Made by a program: the position numbers and the translations under genes. From positions 1 through 35,344 of the forward strand of contig JAURIG010000009.1 of the NCBI GenBank assembly GCA_030832905.1: a DNA stretch of 35,344 nt. Direction: 5' to 3'. The notes below the pieces were generated by a model. The model ran no database searches and was not told the origin of the DNA. It worked only from the letters and a program-made list of their open reading frames with translations. This DNA comes from Bacteroidota bacterium. Lineage in GTDB: Bacteria > Bacteroidota > Bacteroidia > NS11-12g > UBA955. This document shows, piece after piece, positions 17,144 through 24,989 of this stretch; position 1 is the first letter of the stretch, and every line of letters starts with the position of its first letter.

Positions 17144-17845
17144 TTATTTGGTTGGTGTTTGAAGGATGTCAAGGAATTCTACTGAACTGGCTTCCATTTT
17201 GTAAACGATTTTTTCAATGGCTGCAGTTAATAAGTTAAAGGCTAAATAAGCAAAGATACCTACCACCAAACCAGCAACCGTAGTTACCATCGCTTCGTAA
17301 ATTCCACCGCTTAATTGACTGGCGTTAACTTGGTCACCAGCTCTGGCTATACCACCAAAGGTACTGATCATTCCTGTAACAGTCCCTAAGAATCCTAACA
17401 TTGGCGCTGCACCAGATATAGTGGCTAGCCAAGGCATGCCTTTTTCTAATTTGTAAACTTCTAGTTTACCAACATTTTCAACTGCAACTTCAATGTTTTT
17501 TAAAGGATTACCTATTCTTGAAATACCTTTTTCAATCATTTTAGCCATAGGCGTATTGGTTCTGCTGCATAAGGTTTGAGCGCCAACAATATTATCATTC
17601 AATACCATGTCTTTAATGCTTGACATAAAGTTAGCATCAATTTTACCAGCTTTGTTAAGGGTTAACCATCTTTCAATGGTAATGAAAATGGCAATTACAA
17701 ACATCACGCCAATAGGAATCATTACTATACCACCTTTTAAGGTAAGTTCCCAAAGGCCATTAGGTAATTGATTGGCAGGGCTTGCGGCTGCAGAAGTGTC
17801 AACTGCGACTGTGTTTGCCGCTTGAAGAAGGATTGATAGAAACAT
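17144..17845 (-). CDS. exbB: MotA/TolQ/ExbB family proton-channel subunit
   Basis: This 233-residue protein has three membrane spans: about 38-57 (IVMIPIGVMFVIAIFITIER), 142-164 (the GAAPMLGFLGTVTGMISTFGG segment) and 185-208 (AMVTTVAGLVVGIFAYLAFNLL). The signature GxLGTVxGMIxxF, typical of TolQ/ExbB/MotA, is clear. The protein begins with a hydrophobic stretch (MFLSILLQAANTVAVDTSAAA) that may extend into the periplasm or be a cleaved signal. The gene is the first of the exbB-exbD-tonB set, 12 bases before exbD and 27 bases after the HU/SPOR-like gene. Confidence 0.93.
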   Translation of the reverse strand: MFLSILLQAANTVAVDTSAAASPANQLPNGLWELTLKGGIVMIPIGVMFVIAIFITIERWLTLNKAGKIDANFMSSIKDMVLNDNIVGAQTLCSRTNTPMAKMIEKGISRIGNPLKNIEVAVENVGKLEVYKLEKGMPWLATISGAAPMLGFLGTVTGMISTFGGIARAGDQVNASQLSGGIYEAMVTTVAGLVVGIFAYLAFNLLTAAIEKIVYKMEASSVEFLDILQTPTK

Positions 17846-17872
17846 AGGTGTTTAACGTATTTAGTAGGTTAT

Positions 17873-18814
17873 TTATTTTATAATGATTTGGTAAAAACCA
17901 TCTTCAAAGATCAATTCAGCATTGATGCCTTTCTTTTGGAGATCCTTGAGGTGGAAGTTGGCGTTGATTTCAATTTTATATTTCGCTACAACCTGAGGTG
18001 GATTAACACTTACAGGAGAAGATTTAACTGTAGGCTCAGGAGTTGTTGGTTCAATGGTTTGAATTGTTTCAACAGGAGCTGTTTCTGTAATAACTTCAGC
18101 TTCAGGTGCTACTTCAACAGCAGGAGAATAGGAGAGTGAATCTATTGATTCTACAACAGGCGTATTTGGTAATTGAATAGAAGGAACAACAGCTGCTTGG
18201 TGTTGTTGACTTGGCATAGGAGCCAATTGGGCTTGTTCTAAAAACAAATAACCCACATGGAACAATATAGCCACAGACGCAGCCACTAACCAAGGCTTTA
18301 GTCTAGGTTTGCGCACATCAAGTGTAGCTATTGGCGCATTATCAATCAATGATTTGACCGGCGTTGGAAGAAGTACTTCTGTTTGAGCAACAGTTTGAAT
18401 TTGAATGCTCTCAAGACCGAAGCTATCTAAAGACAGGTTTAATTCATTGGCTGGAGCAAACCATATGTTGTTTTGACCATTATAAAAGACACCAAGACGG
18501 CCAAATTTGTAGGATTGTTCTGATTGGATTTGTGTTTGAAAGTCTGTTACAAATGATTGGCAAAGTGCAGAAGCTTCATTATAGCTCATGCTTTTTTCGT
18601 TTTGAAGGGCATGGCACAATAAACCATCGTTTTGAGTTAAATGCGGATTGAAAAATAAATTTCTAAAAGCCGGTTTAATCATGGACTTATCTGCAGTGAA
18701 ATTACATGGGCTGTCTCGCACGATAAATCCGCCAAGGCCAGGCAACACAACACATTCATGATTTAACAATAAATGTTCAATGATTTCAACAATTGAGGTT
18801 TGACTTTTAGACAT
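17873..18814 (-). CDS. HU-like/SPOR-like domain membrane protein of Bacteroidota
   Basis: The 313-residue protein begins with two HU-fold-like modules of the CCDC81/bacterial type: residues 1-60 (IVEIIEHLLLNHECVVLPGLGGFIV and AFRNLFFNPHLTQNDGLL) and about 65-140 (the YKFGRLGVFY segment). After a linker comes one membrane span (about 174-192), then a Pro/Val/Glu-rich periplasmic stalk (200-280) and a short C-terminal domain (YKIEINANFHLKDLQKKGINAELIFEDGFYQIIIK) that resembles a truncated SPOR domain. SPOR domains bind peptidoglycan lacking stem peptides, so a role in tying an inner protein to the cell wall is plausible. The SPOR part is short, so this is inference. It lies immediately upstream of exbB. 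Confidence 0.75.
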   Translation of the reverse strand: MSKSQTSIVEIIEHLLLNHECVVLPGLGGFIVRDSPCNFTADKSMIKPAFRNLFFNPHLTQNDGLLCHALQNEKSMSYNEASALCQSFVTDFQTQIQSEQSYKFGRLGVFYNGQNNIWFAPANELNLSLDSFGLESIQIQTVAQTEVLLPTPVKSLIDNAPIATLDVRKPRLKPWLVAASVAILFHVGYLFLEQAQLAPMPSQQHQAAVVPSIQLPNTPVVESIDSLSYSPAVEVAPEAEVITETAPVETIQTIEPTTPEPTVKSSPVSVNPPQVVAKYKIEINANFHLKDLQKKGINAELIFEDGFYQIIIK

Positions 18815-18846
18815 GGTATTCAGACCTCAAAAATAATGAAAAAATA

Positions 18847-19680
18847 TCAATGCTTTGTGAATTTTTTCCCAAGCTTGTGGATACTTAATTCAAGGGTTTG
18901 ATGGCTTTGTTTTTGCTGGGCTTCAAGTATGCCTAAACCAAAGAGTGCAAAATCGTATTTTACTGGATCTGTTTTACAATATTTTTTGAGTGCTTTAGTG
19001 AGCTCAATTGCATTGTTCCAATTGCTTTTATCGGTTTTAATTAATTGAAGTTTTTGAGCTTGGCGAATAACGTGCACATCGAGCGGGCAAACCAATTGAT
19101 GGGTTTGTATGCTTTTCCAGAGTCCAAAATCTATCCCTTTTTCATCTTCTCTGACCATCCATCGTAAATACATGTTTAATCGCTTACAGGCACTTCCGCT
19201 AAGTGGGCTTGAAAGGTGTTTTTCTGTTCTTTTAACATGGTAATCAGAGTTTAAATAGAGTTGTTTAAAACCTATGAGGGCTTTTTCAATGGTCTGGTCC
19301 TTGGGGTTCAAATGCATAGAAAAACCATGTTCCAATCCGCCCCAATCCGCATACAATGTTTTAATAAACCCAATCAAAGAAATAAGATCAGTGCTGTTAA
19401 ATGTTCTGTGAACAAAACGATCAAAGGCTTTTAAGTCTTTTACTTGGTGTTGGGTTATGAACTGATGGGGTTGTTGCTCCATAAGCTGCATTAAACTTTC
19501 GGCGCTTTTGATAATGCTTTTTCTATTCCCCCAAGCGATTAATGCTGTAAAAAACGCAGCAATTTCAATGTCTTCTTTAGCGGAAAATTGATGCGGAATA
19601 ACAATGGGGTCATTCTCAATAAAATTGATGTGATTCCATTGTTCGTATTGTTTGTCTAGTATGGTTTTTAAGCCTTTCAA
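18847..19680 (-). CDS. TIGR02757 (DUF2400) family protein
   Basis: Of about 277 residues, this protein matches the TIGR02757 family of conserved bacterial proteins of unknown biochemical role: EDIEIAAFFTALIAWGNRKSIIKSAESLM near the start, RFVHRTFNSTDL, SACKRLNMYLRWMVREDEKGIDFGLW in the middle, and CPLDVHVIRQAQKLQL with KYDFALFGLGI towards the end. These patterns (CPLDVH, RWMVR) recall the helix-hairpin-helix DNA glycosylase fold. The frame has no ATG in its first 60 codons: TTG at 19689 lies inside a TAnnTTTG promoter box, so I place the start at the next TTG (19680). It is the first gene of the exb-folC-rnhA operon. Confidence 0.85.
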   Translation of the reverse strand: MKGLKTILDKQYEQWNHINFIENDPIVIPHQFSAKEDIEIAAFFTALIAWGNRKSIIKSAESLMQLMEQQPHQFITQHQVKDLKAFDRFVHRTFNSTDLISLIGFIKTLYADWGGLEHGFSMHLNPKDQTIEKALIGFKQLYLNSDYHVKRTEKHLSSPLSGSACKRLNMYLRWMVREDEKGIDFGLWKSIQTHQLVCPLDVHVIRQAQKLQLIKTDKSNWNNAIELTKALKKYCKTDPVKYDFALFGLGILEAQQKQSHQTLELSIHKLGKKFTKH

Positions 19681-19686
19681 AGGGCG

Positions 19687-19694
19687 CAAAAATA
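19687..19694 (-). promoter_or_regulatory. possible -7 box for the TIGR02757-exb-folC operon
   Basis: On the minus strand TATTTTTG fits TAnnTTTG exactly and is flanked by GCGC on both sides. It ends six bases before the TTG at 19680, implying a nearly leaderless transcript for this eight-gene operon. It overlaps the alternative TTG start at 19687-19689. Confidence 0.4.
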
Positions 19695-19756
19695 GCGCTT
19701 AAAGTCATTAAATTGGACGCTAATTGTACAATTATTTATAAATGGTGAATATCCTT

Positions 19757-19789
19757 TTTGTGATGGAGTTGACAGACCAATATATTTTG
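19757..19789 (+). promoter_or_regulatory. possible promoter for the EVE-pyrR-pyrB-asparaginase operon
   Basis: TTTG at 19757-19760 is followed after 20 bases by TATATTTTG (19781-19789), close to the Bacteroidota pattern TTTG-N19-TAnnTTTG with one extra base in the -7 box. It is 16 bases before the ATG at 19806. A TTGACA at 19769-19774 inside the spacer is probably incidental. Confidence 0.42.
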
Positions 19790-19805
19790 CGTTCCTTTGC
19801 CCTTA

Positions 19806-20216
19806 ATGAACTACTGGCTTTTAAAATCTGAACCCGTCAAGTATGCTTGGGGTCAAATGTTGAAAGACAAAAAGACCTTTTGGGATGGGGTAAGGAATTA
19901 CCAGGCTAGAAACAATTTAAAGGCCATGCAAAAGGGCGATTTGTGTATGTTTTACCACAGTAATGAGGGTAAAGAAGTAGTTGGAATTGTTAAAGTGGTT
20001 AAAACAGCTTACCAAGATCCAACTACGGATGATAGCAATTGGGTTGTAGTAGATGTGGCACCATTTAAAGCGCTCAAGCAGCCTGTAACTTTAGAACAAA
20101 TAAAATCTGATAAACGTTTGGCAAATATCGGTTTGATCCGACAGGGGCGTTTAAGTGTAATGCCTTTAACACCTTTTGAATTTGATACCATTTTGGAATT
20201 GTCAGAACAATCATAA
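19806..20216 (+). CDS. EVE domain protein
   Basis: This 136-residue single-domain protein of the EVE family (PUA-like fold, related to human THYN1) opens MNYWLLKSEPVKYAW, continues with WDGVRNYQARNNLKAMQKGDLCMFYHSN (residues 27-54), and includes VVGIVKVVKTAYQDPT and WVVVDVAPFKAL. EVE domains bind modified bases in nucleic acids in other proteins, so a nucleic-acid-related role is likely but the ligand here is unknown. The ATG at 19806 is preferred over the upstream TTG (19797). It is the first gene of the pyr operon, with only two bases before pyrR, which links it to nucleotide metabolism by position only. Confidence 0.92.
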   Translation: MNYWLLKSEPVKYAWGQMLKDKKTFWDGVRNYQARNNLKAMQKGDLCMFYHSNEGKEVVGIVKVVKTAYQDPTTDDSNWVVVDVAPFKALKQPVTLEQIKSDKRLANIGLIRQGRLSVMPLTPFEFDTILELSEQS

Positions 20217-20218
20217 GC

Positions 20219-20755
20219 ATGGAAAATAAGCTGTTATACGATCACAAAAAACTCAATGCCACTATTACCAGATTGGCTTATGAGTTAATTGAAAACCATG
20301 ATCAATTTGCTAACACAGCTATCATTGGCCTTCAGCCAAGAGGGATTCAAATTGCCAGAATCATTAGGCAAAGGGTAGAGGAAATCATTCAAGCTAAGGT
20401 AAAGTATGGCGAATTAGACATCACTTTCTTTAGAGATGATTACCGCACTCACCACGATAAACAATTAGTAGCAAGCCCAATCCATATTCCTTTCAGTACA
20501 GAGAATATAAACATTATTTTAATTGACGATGTCTTGTATACCGGAAGAAGCATTCGGAGTGCTATGGATGCCATACTTGGTTTTGGGAGACCATCTAAAA
20601 TTGAGCTATGCGTATTAATTGATAGAAAATTTAACAGAGAGAATCCTATAGCGCCAGATTACACGGGCAAAGCCATTGACACCAGAGGTCAGGGACAACG
20701 TGTTAAAGTGCAATGGGAAACAGGGAATTATAATGTTTGGTTGATCAACGAATGA
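20219..20755 (+). CDS. pyrR: bifunctional pyr operon regulator / uracil phosphoribosyltransferase
   Basis: This 178-residue phosphoribosyltransferase-fold protein has the PRPP-binding loop IILIDDVLYTGRSIRSAMD (99-117), an IIGLQPRGIQIARII segment (35-49) and the PyrR-typical ELDITFFRDDYR (65-76). PyrR in Gram-positive bacteria binds pyr mRNA and controls attenuation, and has weak uracil phosphoribosyltransferase activity; in Bacteroidota the RNA-binding role is less established. I see no obvious anti-terminator/terminator pair upstream. The stop overlaps the pyrB ATG by four bases (ATGA). Confidence 0.94.
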   Translation: MENKLLYDHKKLNATITRLAYELIENHDQFANTAIIGLQPRGIQIARIIRQRVEEIIQAKVKYGELDITFFRDDYRTHHDKQLVASPIHIPFSTENINIILIDDVLYTGRSIRSAMDAILGFGRPSKIELCVLIDRKFNRENPIAPDYTGKAIDTRGQGQRVKVQWETGNYNVWLINE

Positions 20756-21681
20756 CACAATTATCTGTAAAACACTTATTGGGTATAAAAGACCTTAGAG
20801 AAGATGATATTCAGCTCATTTTTGAGACAGCTGATAATTTTAAAACCATCATCAACAGACCGATTAAAAAGGTCCCTTCTTTAAGAGATATTACTGTGGC
20901 GAATTTGTTTTTTGAGAATTCAACTCGTACTAGAATCTCATTTGAATTGGCTCAAAAACGATTGAGTGCTGATATCATTAATTTTTCTTCCTCAAGTTCT
21001 TCGGTTTCTAAAGGTGAAACCCTAATTGATACCGTTAAGAATATATTGAGTATGAAGGTAGATATGGTGGTAATGAGACATCCTAGCCCAGGAGCAGCTT
21101 TGTTCTTGTCTAAGCATATTGATGCCACTATTTTGAATGCAGGAGATGGTACCCATGAACATCCAACCCAAGCCTTGTTAGATGCTTATTCTATTAAAGA
21201 AACATTGGGAGATGTAGCTGGTAAAAAAGTGGTCATAGTGGGTGATATTTTACACTCGCGTGTAGCGCTGTCTAATATATACTGTTTACAAAAGTTAGGG
21301 GCAGAAGTAATGGTTTGCGGACCAAGTACTTTGATCCCAAGACACATAGAACAACTAGGTGTAAAGGTTGAACACAATCTCAGAAAAGCGCTTGAATGGT
21401 GCGATGTAGCTAATATGTTGCGCATACAGTTAGAAAGACAAGATATTAAGTATTTTCCAAGTTTAAGAGAGTACAGTTTACAATATGGCTTAAGTTTAGA
21501 CTTGCTTGACAGCATTGGCAAAGACATCACCATTATGCACCCAGGGCCAATTAACCGTGGGGTTGAAATCACCAGCGATGTTGCTGATAGTGATTACAGC
21601 ATTATTTTAGATCAGGTTGAAAATGGTGTTGCCATCAGAATGGCCTGTATGTTTTTATTAGCCAATCATGGCGAACAATAA
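20752..21681 (+). CDS. pyrB: aspartate carbamoyltransferase catalytic subunit
   Basis: This 309-residue enzyme condenses carbamoyl phosphate and L-aspartate, the first committed step of pyrimidine synthesis. Motifs are the carbamoyl-phosphate site ENSTRTR (55-61), the SSSSVSKGE loop (81-89), the GDGTHEHPTQALLD segment (131-144), the RIQLER segment, and HPGPINRGVEI near residue 260. The ATG at 20752 overlaps the pyrR stop; the longer frame beginning at TTG 20737 only adds residues read from pyrR. No regulatory pyrI subunit is present. An asparaginase gene follows after two bases. Confidence 0.96.
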   Translation: MTQLSVKHLLGIKDLREDDIQLIFETADNFKTIINRPIKKVPSLRDITVANLFFENSTRTRISFELAQKRLSADIINFSSSSSSVSKGETLIDTVKNILSMKVDMVVMRHPSPGAALFLSKHIDATILNAGDGTHEHPTQALLDAYSIKETLGDVAGKKVVIVGDILHSRVALSNIYCLQKLGAEVMVCGPSTLIPRHIEQLGVKVEHNLRKALEWCDVANMLRIQLERQDIKYFPSLREYSLQYGLSLDLLDSIGKDITIMHPGPINRGVEITSDVADSDYSIILDQVENGVAIRMACMFLLANHGEQ

Positions 21682-21683
21682 GT

Positions 21684-22694
21684 ATGAGTAATCCAGTTTT
21701 AGTAGAAGTTTATAGAGGTGATGTATTAGAGAGTTTTCACCGTGGTGTGATTTGTATAGTTGGTGAAGATGATGCCATTATTTACAGTCAAGGGGATGTG
21801 CAACAATTGTGTTATCCAAGATCGGCCCTAAAGTTTTTTCAACAAATTCCGCTATTGAGTTCTGGGGCCGTTGAACATTTTCAGTTTACTCAAAAAGAAA
21901 TTGCTATTATGTGTGGTTCTCACAATGGAGAAAGCCAGCATGTGGAAACAGTCAAATCCATATTAAGTAAAATAGGATTAACTGAAGCGGCTTTATTATG
22001 TGGTCCGCAAATGCCAACTTTGAAAGAAGATCAGGTGCAGTTAATCAAACAAGATTTACCTGCATTGCGCATTCATAACAATTGCAGTGGAAAGCATGCA
22101 GGTTTCTTAGCTTATTGCGTTTATCGCGGATGGCCGATTGATAATTACATCGATTCTAATCATGCCCTACATCAAGAGATATTAGACATTGTTGCTGCTT
22201 TTCACAAATACCCTAAAGAGCAGATTCAAACAGGTATTGATGGCTGTTCAGCGCCTATATTTGCCTTTCCTGTGATCAATCAAGCCATTGCTTATAGGCA
22301 ACTGATTGCGCCAAATGCTTTTTCAGCAGCCATTCAAAAAGCCTGTCAAATGATGTTTGATGCAGTCAATGCCTATCCAGAAATGATAGCAGGAGAAAAG
22401 CGTTATTGCACCGATTTGATGAGACAATCCAAAGGGCAATTAATTGGCAAAACCGGTGCAGATGGTGTTTATGCCATTGCTATTAAGCCACTATCCTATG
22501 GCATTTGCATTAAGGTAGATGATGGTAAAATGGGGCCTCAGTACAATATAGCTCAAGCATTGATTGAACAATTGTCTATTTTAGACCAAACTGCCATTCA
22601 TTCTTTAAGGCATTATGTGGTTCAAGAAAACAAGAATTTTGGTGGATTAAGCACAGGCTTTACCAAAGTCACTGCTAATGTTTTGCTAAAATAG
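21684..22694 (+). CDS. L-asparaginase II family (Rhizobium type)
   Basis: This 336-residue protein is of the asparaginase II family typified by the Rhizobium etli enzymes, which are unrelated to E. coli AnsA/AnsB and use Ser-Lys active sites with a bound zinc. The expected residues can be read: Ser47 and Lys50 in PRSALKFF, Ser79 in CGSHNGE, Cys134 and Lys137 in NNCSGKHAG, Cys188 in GIDGCSAP and Cys242 in KRYCTD. The first ones lie one position before those of ReAV by my recollection. The product, aspartate, is the co-substrate of the upstream PyrB. The start lies two bases after pyrB. Its final 20 bases overlap the convergent MFS gene. Confidence 0.9.
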   Translation: MSNPVLVEVYRGDVLESFHRGVICIVGEDDAIIYSQGDVQQLCYPRSALKFFQQIPLLSSGAVEHFQFTQKEIAIMCGSHNGESQHVETVKSILSKIGLTEAALLCGPQMPTLKEDQVQLIKQDLPALRIHNNCSGKHAGFLAYCVYRGWPIDNYIDSNHALHQEILDIVAAFHKYPKEQIQTGIDGCSAPIFAFPVINQAIAYRQLIAPNAFSAAIQKACQMMFDAVNAYPEMIAGEKRYCTDLMRQSKGQLIGKTGADGVYAIAIKPLSYGICIKVDDGKMGPQYNIAQALIEQLSILDQTAIHSLRHYVVQENKNFGGLSTGFTKVTANVLLK

Positions 22695-23871
22695 CATTGT
22701 CTGGATCTACGCCTTTTTCTTTTACAAATAAAAAATAAATGGCAATAAGAGCAGTTGTAATGCCGGTGTAAATCATTAAAGCTTGCCCTGACCAATTGTA
22801 CCAAATAATGCCTGCAATGGTACTTGATATTAAGGTAAATACGCTTTGAAATGAACTATAAGTACCAATGGCTGTAGCTGTTTCGTGTTTGTGCACAGCC
22901 TTGCTGATCCATGCTTTTGAAATGCCCTCGGTGGCAGCTGAAAAAATCCCATAGATGGCAAACAGTAAAATGATGATGCTAGTTTCATTGGTGTAACCTA
23001 AGCAGAAATATACGGTTGCAAATAAACTCAAACCAAAAGCATATACATATTTTAACCCGATCTTATCTGCCAATGCGCCTAATGGATAAGCTGCTACGGC
23101 ATACATGAAATTGTAAAATATATACAAGCCAATTACCATTTGATCAGAAATACCAAGCTCTTTGGCTCTGAGTAATAAAAATACATCTGAACTATTGATG
23201 ATGGCAAAGAGTAAAAATCCAATGACAGGCGATTTGTATTGTTGGTTGCTGCTTTTCCAGTATTTGAAAAACTCCCAAACTGAGACCTTGCCGGGTACCG
23301 GATGGATATTTGTTTTTTCTTTAATGAAATAAGTTAATAAGACCGCCAAAATACCAGGTATAAATGCCAATAAAAACAACTCTTTATAATGTTCCGGATA
23401 AAAATACAAAAACAATAAGGCCAATGAGGGGCCTAATACAGCACCAAAGGTGTCCATTGAGCGATGAAAGCCAAATACTTTTGCCTTGTTTTCTTTAGTC
23501 GATTCATCAGACAACAATGCATCGCGGGCACTTGTTCTAATGCCTTTGCCTAAGCGGTCTATGCTGCGTGCAAGAAATACCCAAATAGGATGGGAGAGTG
23601 CCACCATCATTGGTCTGGAAATAGCACTTAATAAATAACCAATTCTTACAAAAGGCATACGTTTGCCAATCACGTCCGACCATTTCCCAAAATAGGCTTT
23701 ACTAATGCCGGATAAACCCTCGGCAATACCCTCTAAAATGCCAATAAACACAATTGAAAAACCAATGTGTTTTAAATACAATGGCATAACTGGATAAAGC
23801 ATTTCGCTGGCCACATCCGTAAAAAAGCTCACGAATGATAATACTATAATGGTTCTGCTAATGATCTTCAT
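22675..23871 (-). CDS. MFS transporter
   Basis: This 398-residue major facilitator protein has about twelve hydrophobic spans. The loop between spans 2 and 3 contains the family marker as GKWSDVIGKRMPFVRIGYLLS (62-82), and the GALADKIGLKYVY segment repeats it in the second half (about 267-279). SIDRLGKGIRTSARDALLSD (108-127) is typical of a subgroup of uncharacterised MFS proteins found in many bacteria. The substrate is unknown. The gene follows the ferritin-VIT1 gene by four bases, so an iron or metal link is possible by position. Its last 20 bases overlap the asparaginase gene. Confidence 0.88.
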   Translation of the reverse strand: MKIISRTIIVLSFVSFFTDVASEMLYPVMPLYLKHIGFSIVFIGILEGIAEGLSGISKAYFGKWSDVIGKRMPFVRIGYLLSAISRPMMVALSHPIWVFLARSIDRLGKGIRTSARDALLSDESTKENKAKVFGFHRSMDTFGAVLGPSLALLFLYFYPEHYKELFLLAFIPGILAVLLTYFIKEKTNIHPVPGKVSVWEFFKYWKSSNQQYKSPVIGFLLFAIINSSDVFLLLRAKELGISDQMVIGLYIFYNFMYAVAAYPLGALADKIGLKYVYAFGLSLFATVYFCLGYTNETSIIILLFAIYGIFSAATEGISKAWISKAVHKHETATAIGTYSSFQSVFTLISSTIAGIIWYNWSGQALMIYTGITTALIAIYFLFVKEKGVDPDNAILAKH

Positions 23872-23875
23872 TTAC

Positions 23876-24976
23876 TTATCCTAAAACAGATACGCCAATG
23901 AGTTTGCCTATGCCAAAAGTTATAGCTGCAGCGAGTAAGCCAAATAAAACTTGTCTGAAACCTGAATACCAAATGCTTTTGCCTGTGAATAAAGTAATAG
24001 CTGCGCCAATAATGAATAAGCCTATTGCACTTAAGCCAACACATAAAGCAATGGCTTCAAAACCGCCAATAAAAAAGAATGGTAATACAGGAATGATTGC
24101 TCCCACAGAGAACAAAACAAATGAGGCAATTGCTGCTTCCATAGCAGAGCCTTTTAATTCCTCGGCATTGATACCTAATTCTTCTTTGATCAATACATCG
24201 TGGGCTTTTGCTTTATCTTTTATGATGTCTGCAGCCATGGTTTTTGCTTGGTCTTCAGGAATGCCTTTAGAACGGTAGATTAAAGCCAATTCTCTTTCTT
24301 CACCTTCAGGATTGCTCTCAAGTTCATCCATTTCTAACTGCATTTGGTTTTCGTATAATTCTTGAGAACTTTTAACTGAAATCCATTCGCCTAATGCCAT
24401 TGATAAGGCGCCCGCTAATAAGCCCGCAATGCCAGTTAATAATACCGTTGATTGCCCAGTACTTGCACCTGCAACACCCATCACCAAACTAAAGTTAGAA
24501 ACCAAGCCATCGTTACCACCTAAAACGGCCGCTCTCAGGGCATTGCCACCAACAGATTTATGTCTTTTTTCAAATCGGGCCAATTGTGCTCCAGCTATAT
24601 TGGGAGATTGATGTAAAATGTTTTTTAATATTGACACGTGAGCGGTATCAGATAATGAGGCTTCAGAAGCATGGGTTTTTCTGGCCGTTTGAATATTGGC
24701 CGACAACCTTTTTTCAGTATCCAATAAAACCCCTAAGATGTAATCATAGCCCATGATTTTGCCTATCTTAGCGAGTGTTTTGGCTCTGCCAGAAGGCTTA
24801 GGCATTTTGTCAATTGGCATACCATTCTTAGCCATAAAGGCTTTTGCATGGCCATATTCAATATCTGACATCTCTCTAAAAATCCCCGCAATGGCTGGGT
24901 CAGCTTCTTTTTCTGCAAGAAGTTGATATAAATACCCAGCGTCAATTTCTACCTGAATACTGTTTATATTGATCAT
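23876..24976 (-). CDS. MbfA-like ferritin-VIT1 fusion membrane protein
   Basis: This 366-residue protein has an N-terminal ferritin/rubrerythrin-like domain (about 1-140) and a C-terminal VIT1/CCC1 iron/manganese transporter domain (about 145-366). The first ferritin half has Glu10 and E40xxH43 (MSDIEYGHA). In the second half the ExxH position appears as D110TAH113, a departure from the usual glutamate. The transporter part begins AAVLGGNDGLVSNFSLVMGVAGAS and has the GLLAGALSMALGEWISVKSSQE signature. Proteins of this layout (MbfA/Er-VIT1) export iron from the cytoplasm in alphaproteobacteria. The gene lies between SulP-CA and MFS in one operon; a role in iron or manganese detoxification is inferred. 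Confidence 0.87.
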   Translation of the reverse strand: MININSIQVEIDAGYLYQLLAEKEADPAIAGIFREMSDIEYGHAKAFMAKNGMPIDKMPKPSGRAKTLAKIGKIMGYDYILGVLLDTEKRLSANIQTARKTHASEASLSDTAHVSILKNILHQSPNIAGAQLARFEKRHKSVGGNALRAAVLGGNDGLVSNFSLVMGVAGASTGQSTVLLTGIAGLLAGALSMALGEWISVKSSQELYENQMQLEMDELESNPEGEERELALIYRSKGIPEDQAKTMAADIIKDKAKAHDVLIKEELGINAEELKGSAMEAAIASFVLFSVGAIIPVLPFFFIGGFEAIALCVGLSAIGLFIIGAAITLFTGKSIWYSGFRQVLFGLLAAAITFGIGKLIGVSVLG

Positions 24977-24989
24977 AATCTTAGATTAT

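Noticed and set aside
18364-18651. 95-codon plus-strand frame opposite the HU/SPOR-like gene
   Set aside because: No domain, no promoter or start signal, and lies fully within a well-supported gene.
19769-19774. TTGACA resembling a proteobacterial -35 box before the EVE gene
   Set aside because: Bacteroidota use a TTTG/TAnnTTTG promoter type, and a better match (19757-19789) spans the site. A lone hexamer in AT-rich DNA is weak.
22684-22696. TGCTA-AAA-TAGCA hairpin in the asparaginase/MFS overlap as a terminator
   Set aside because: The stem is short, no T run follows, and the bases code for both protein ends.
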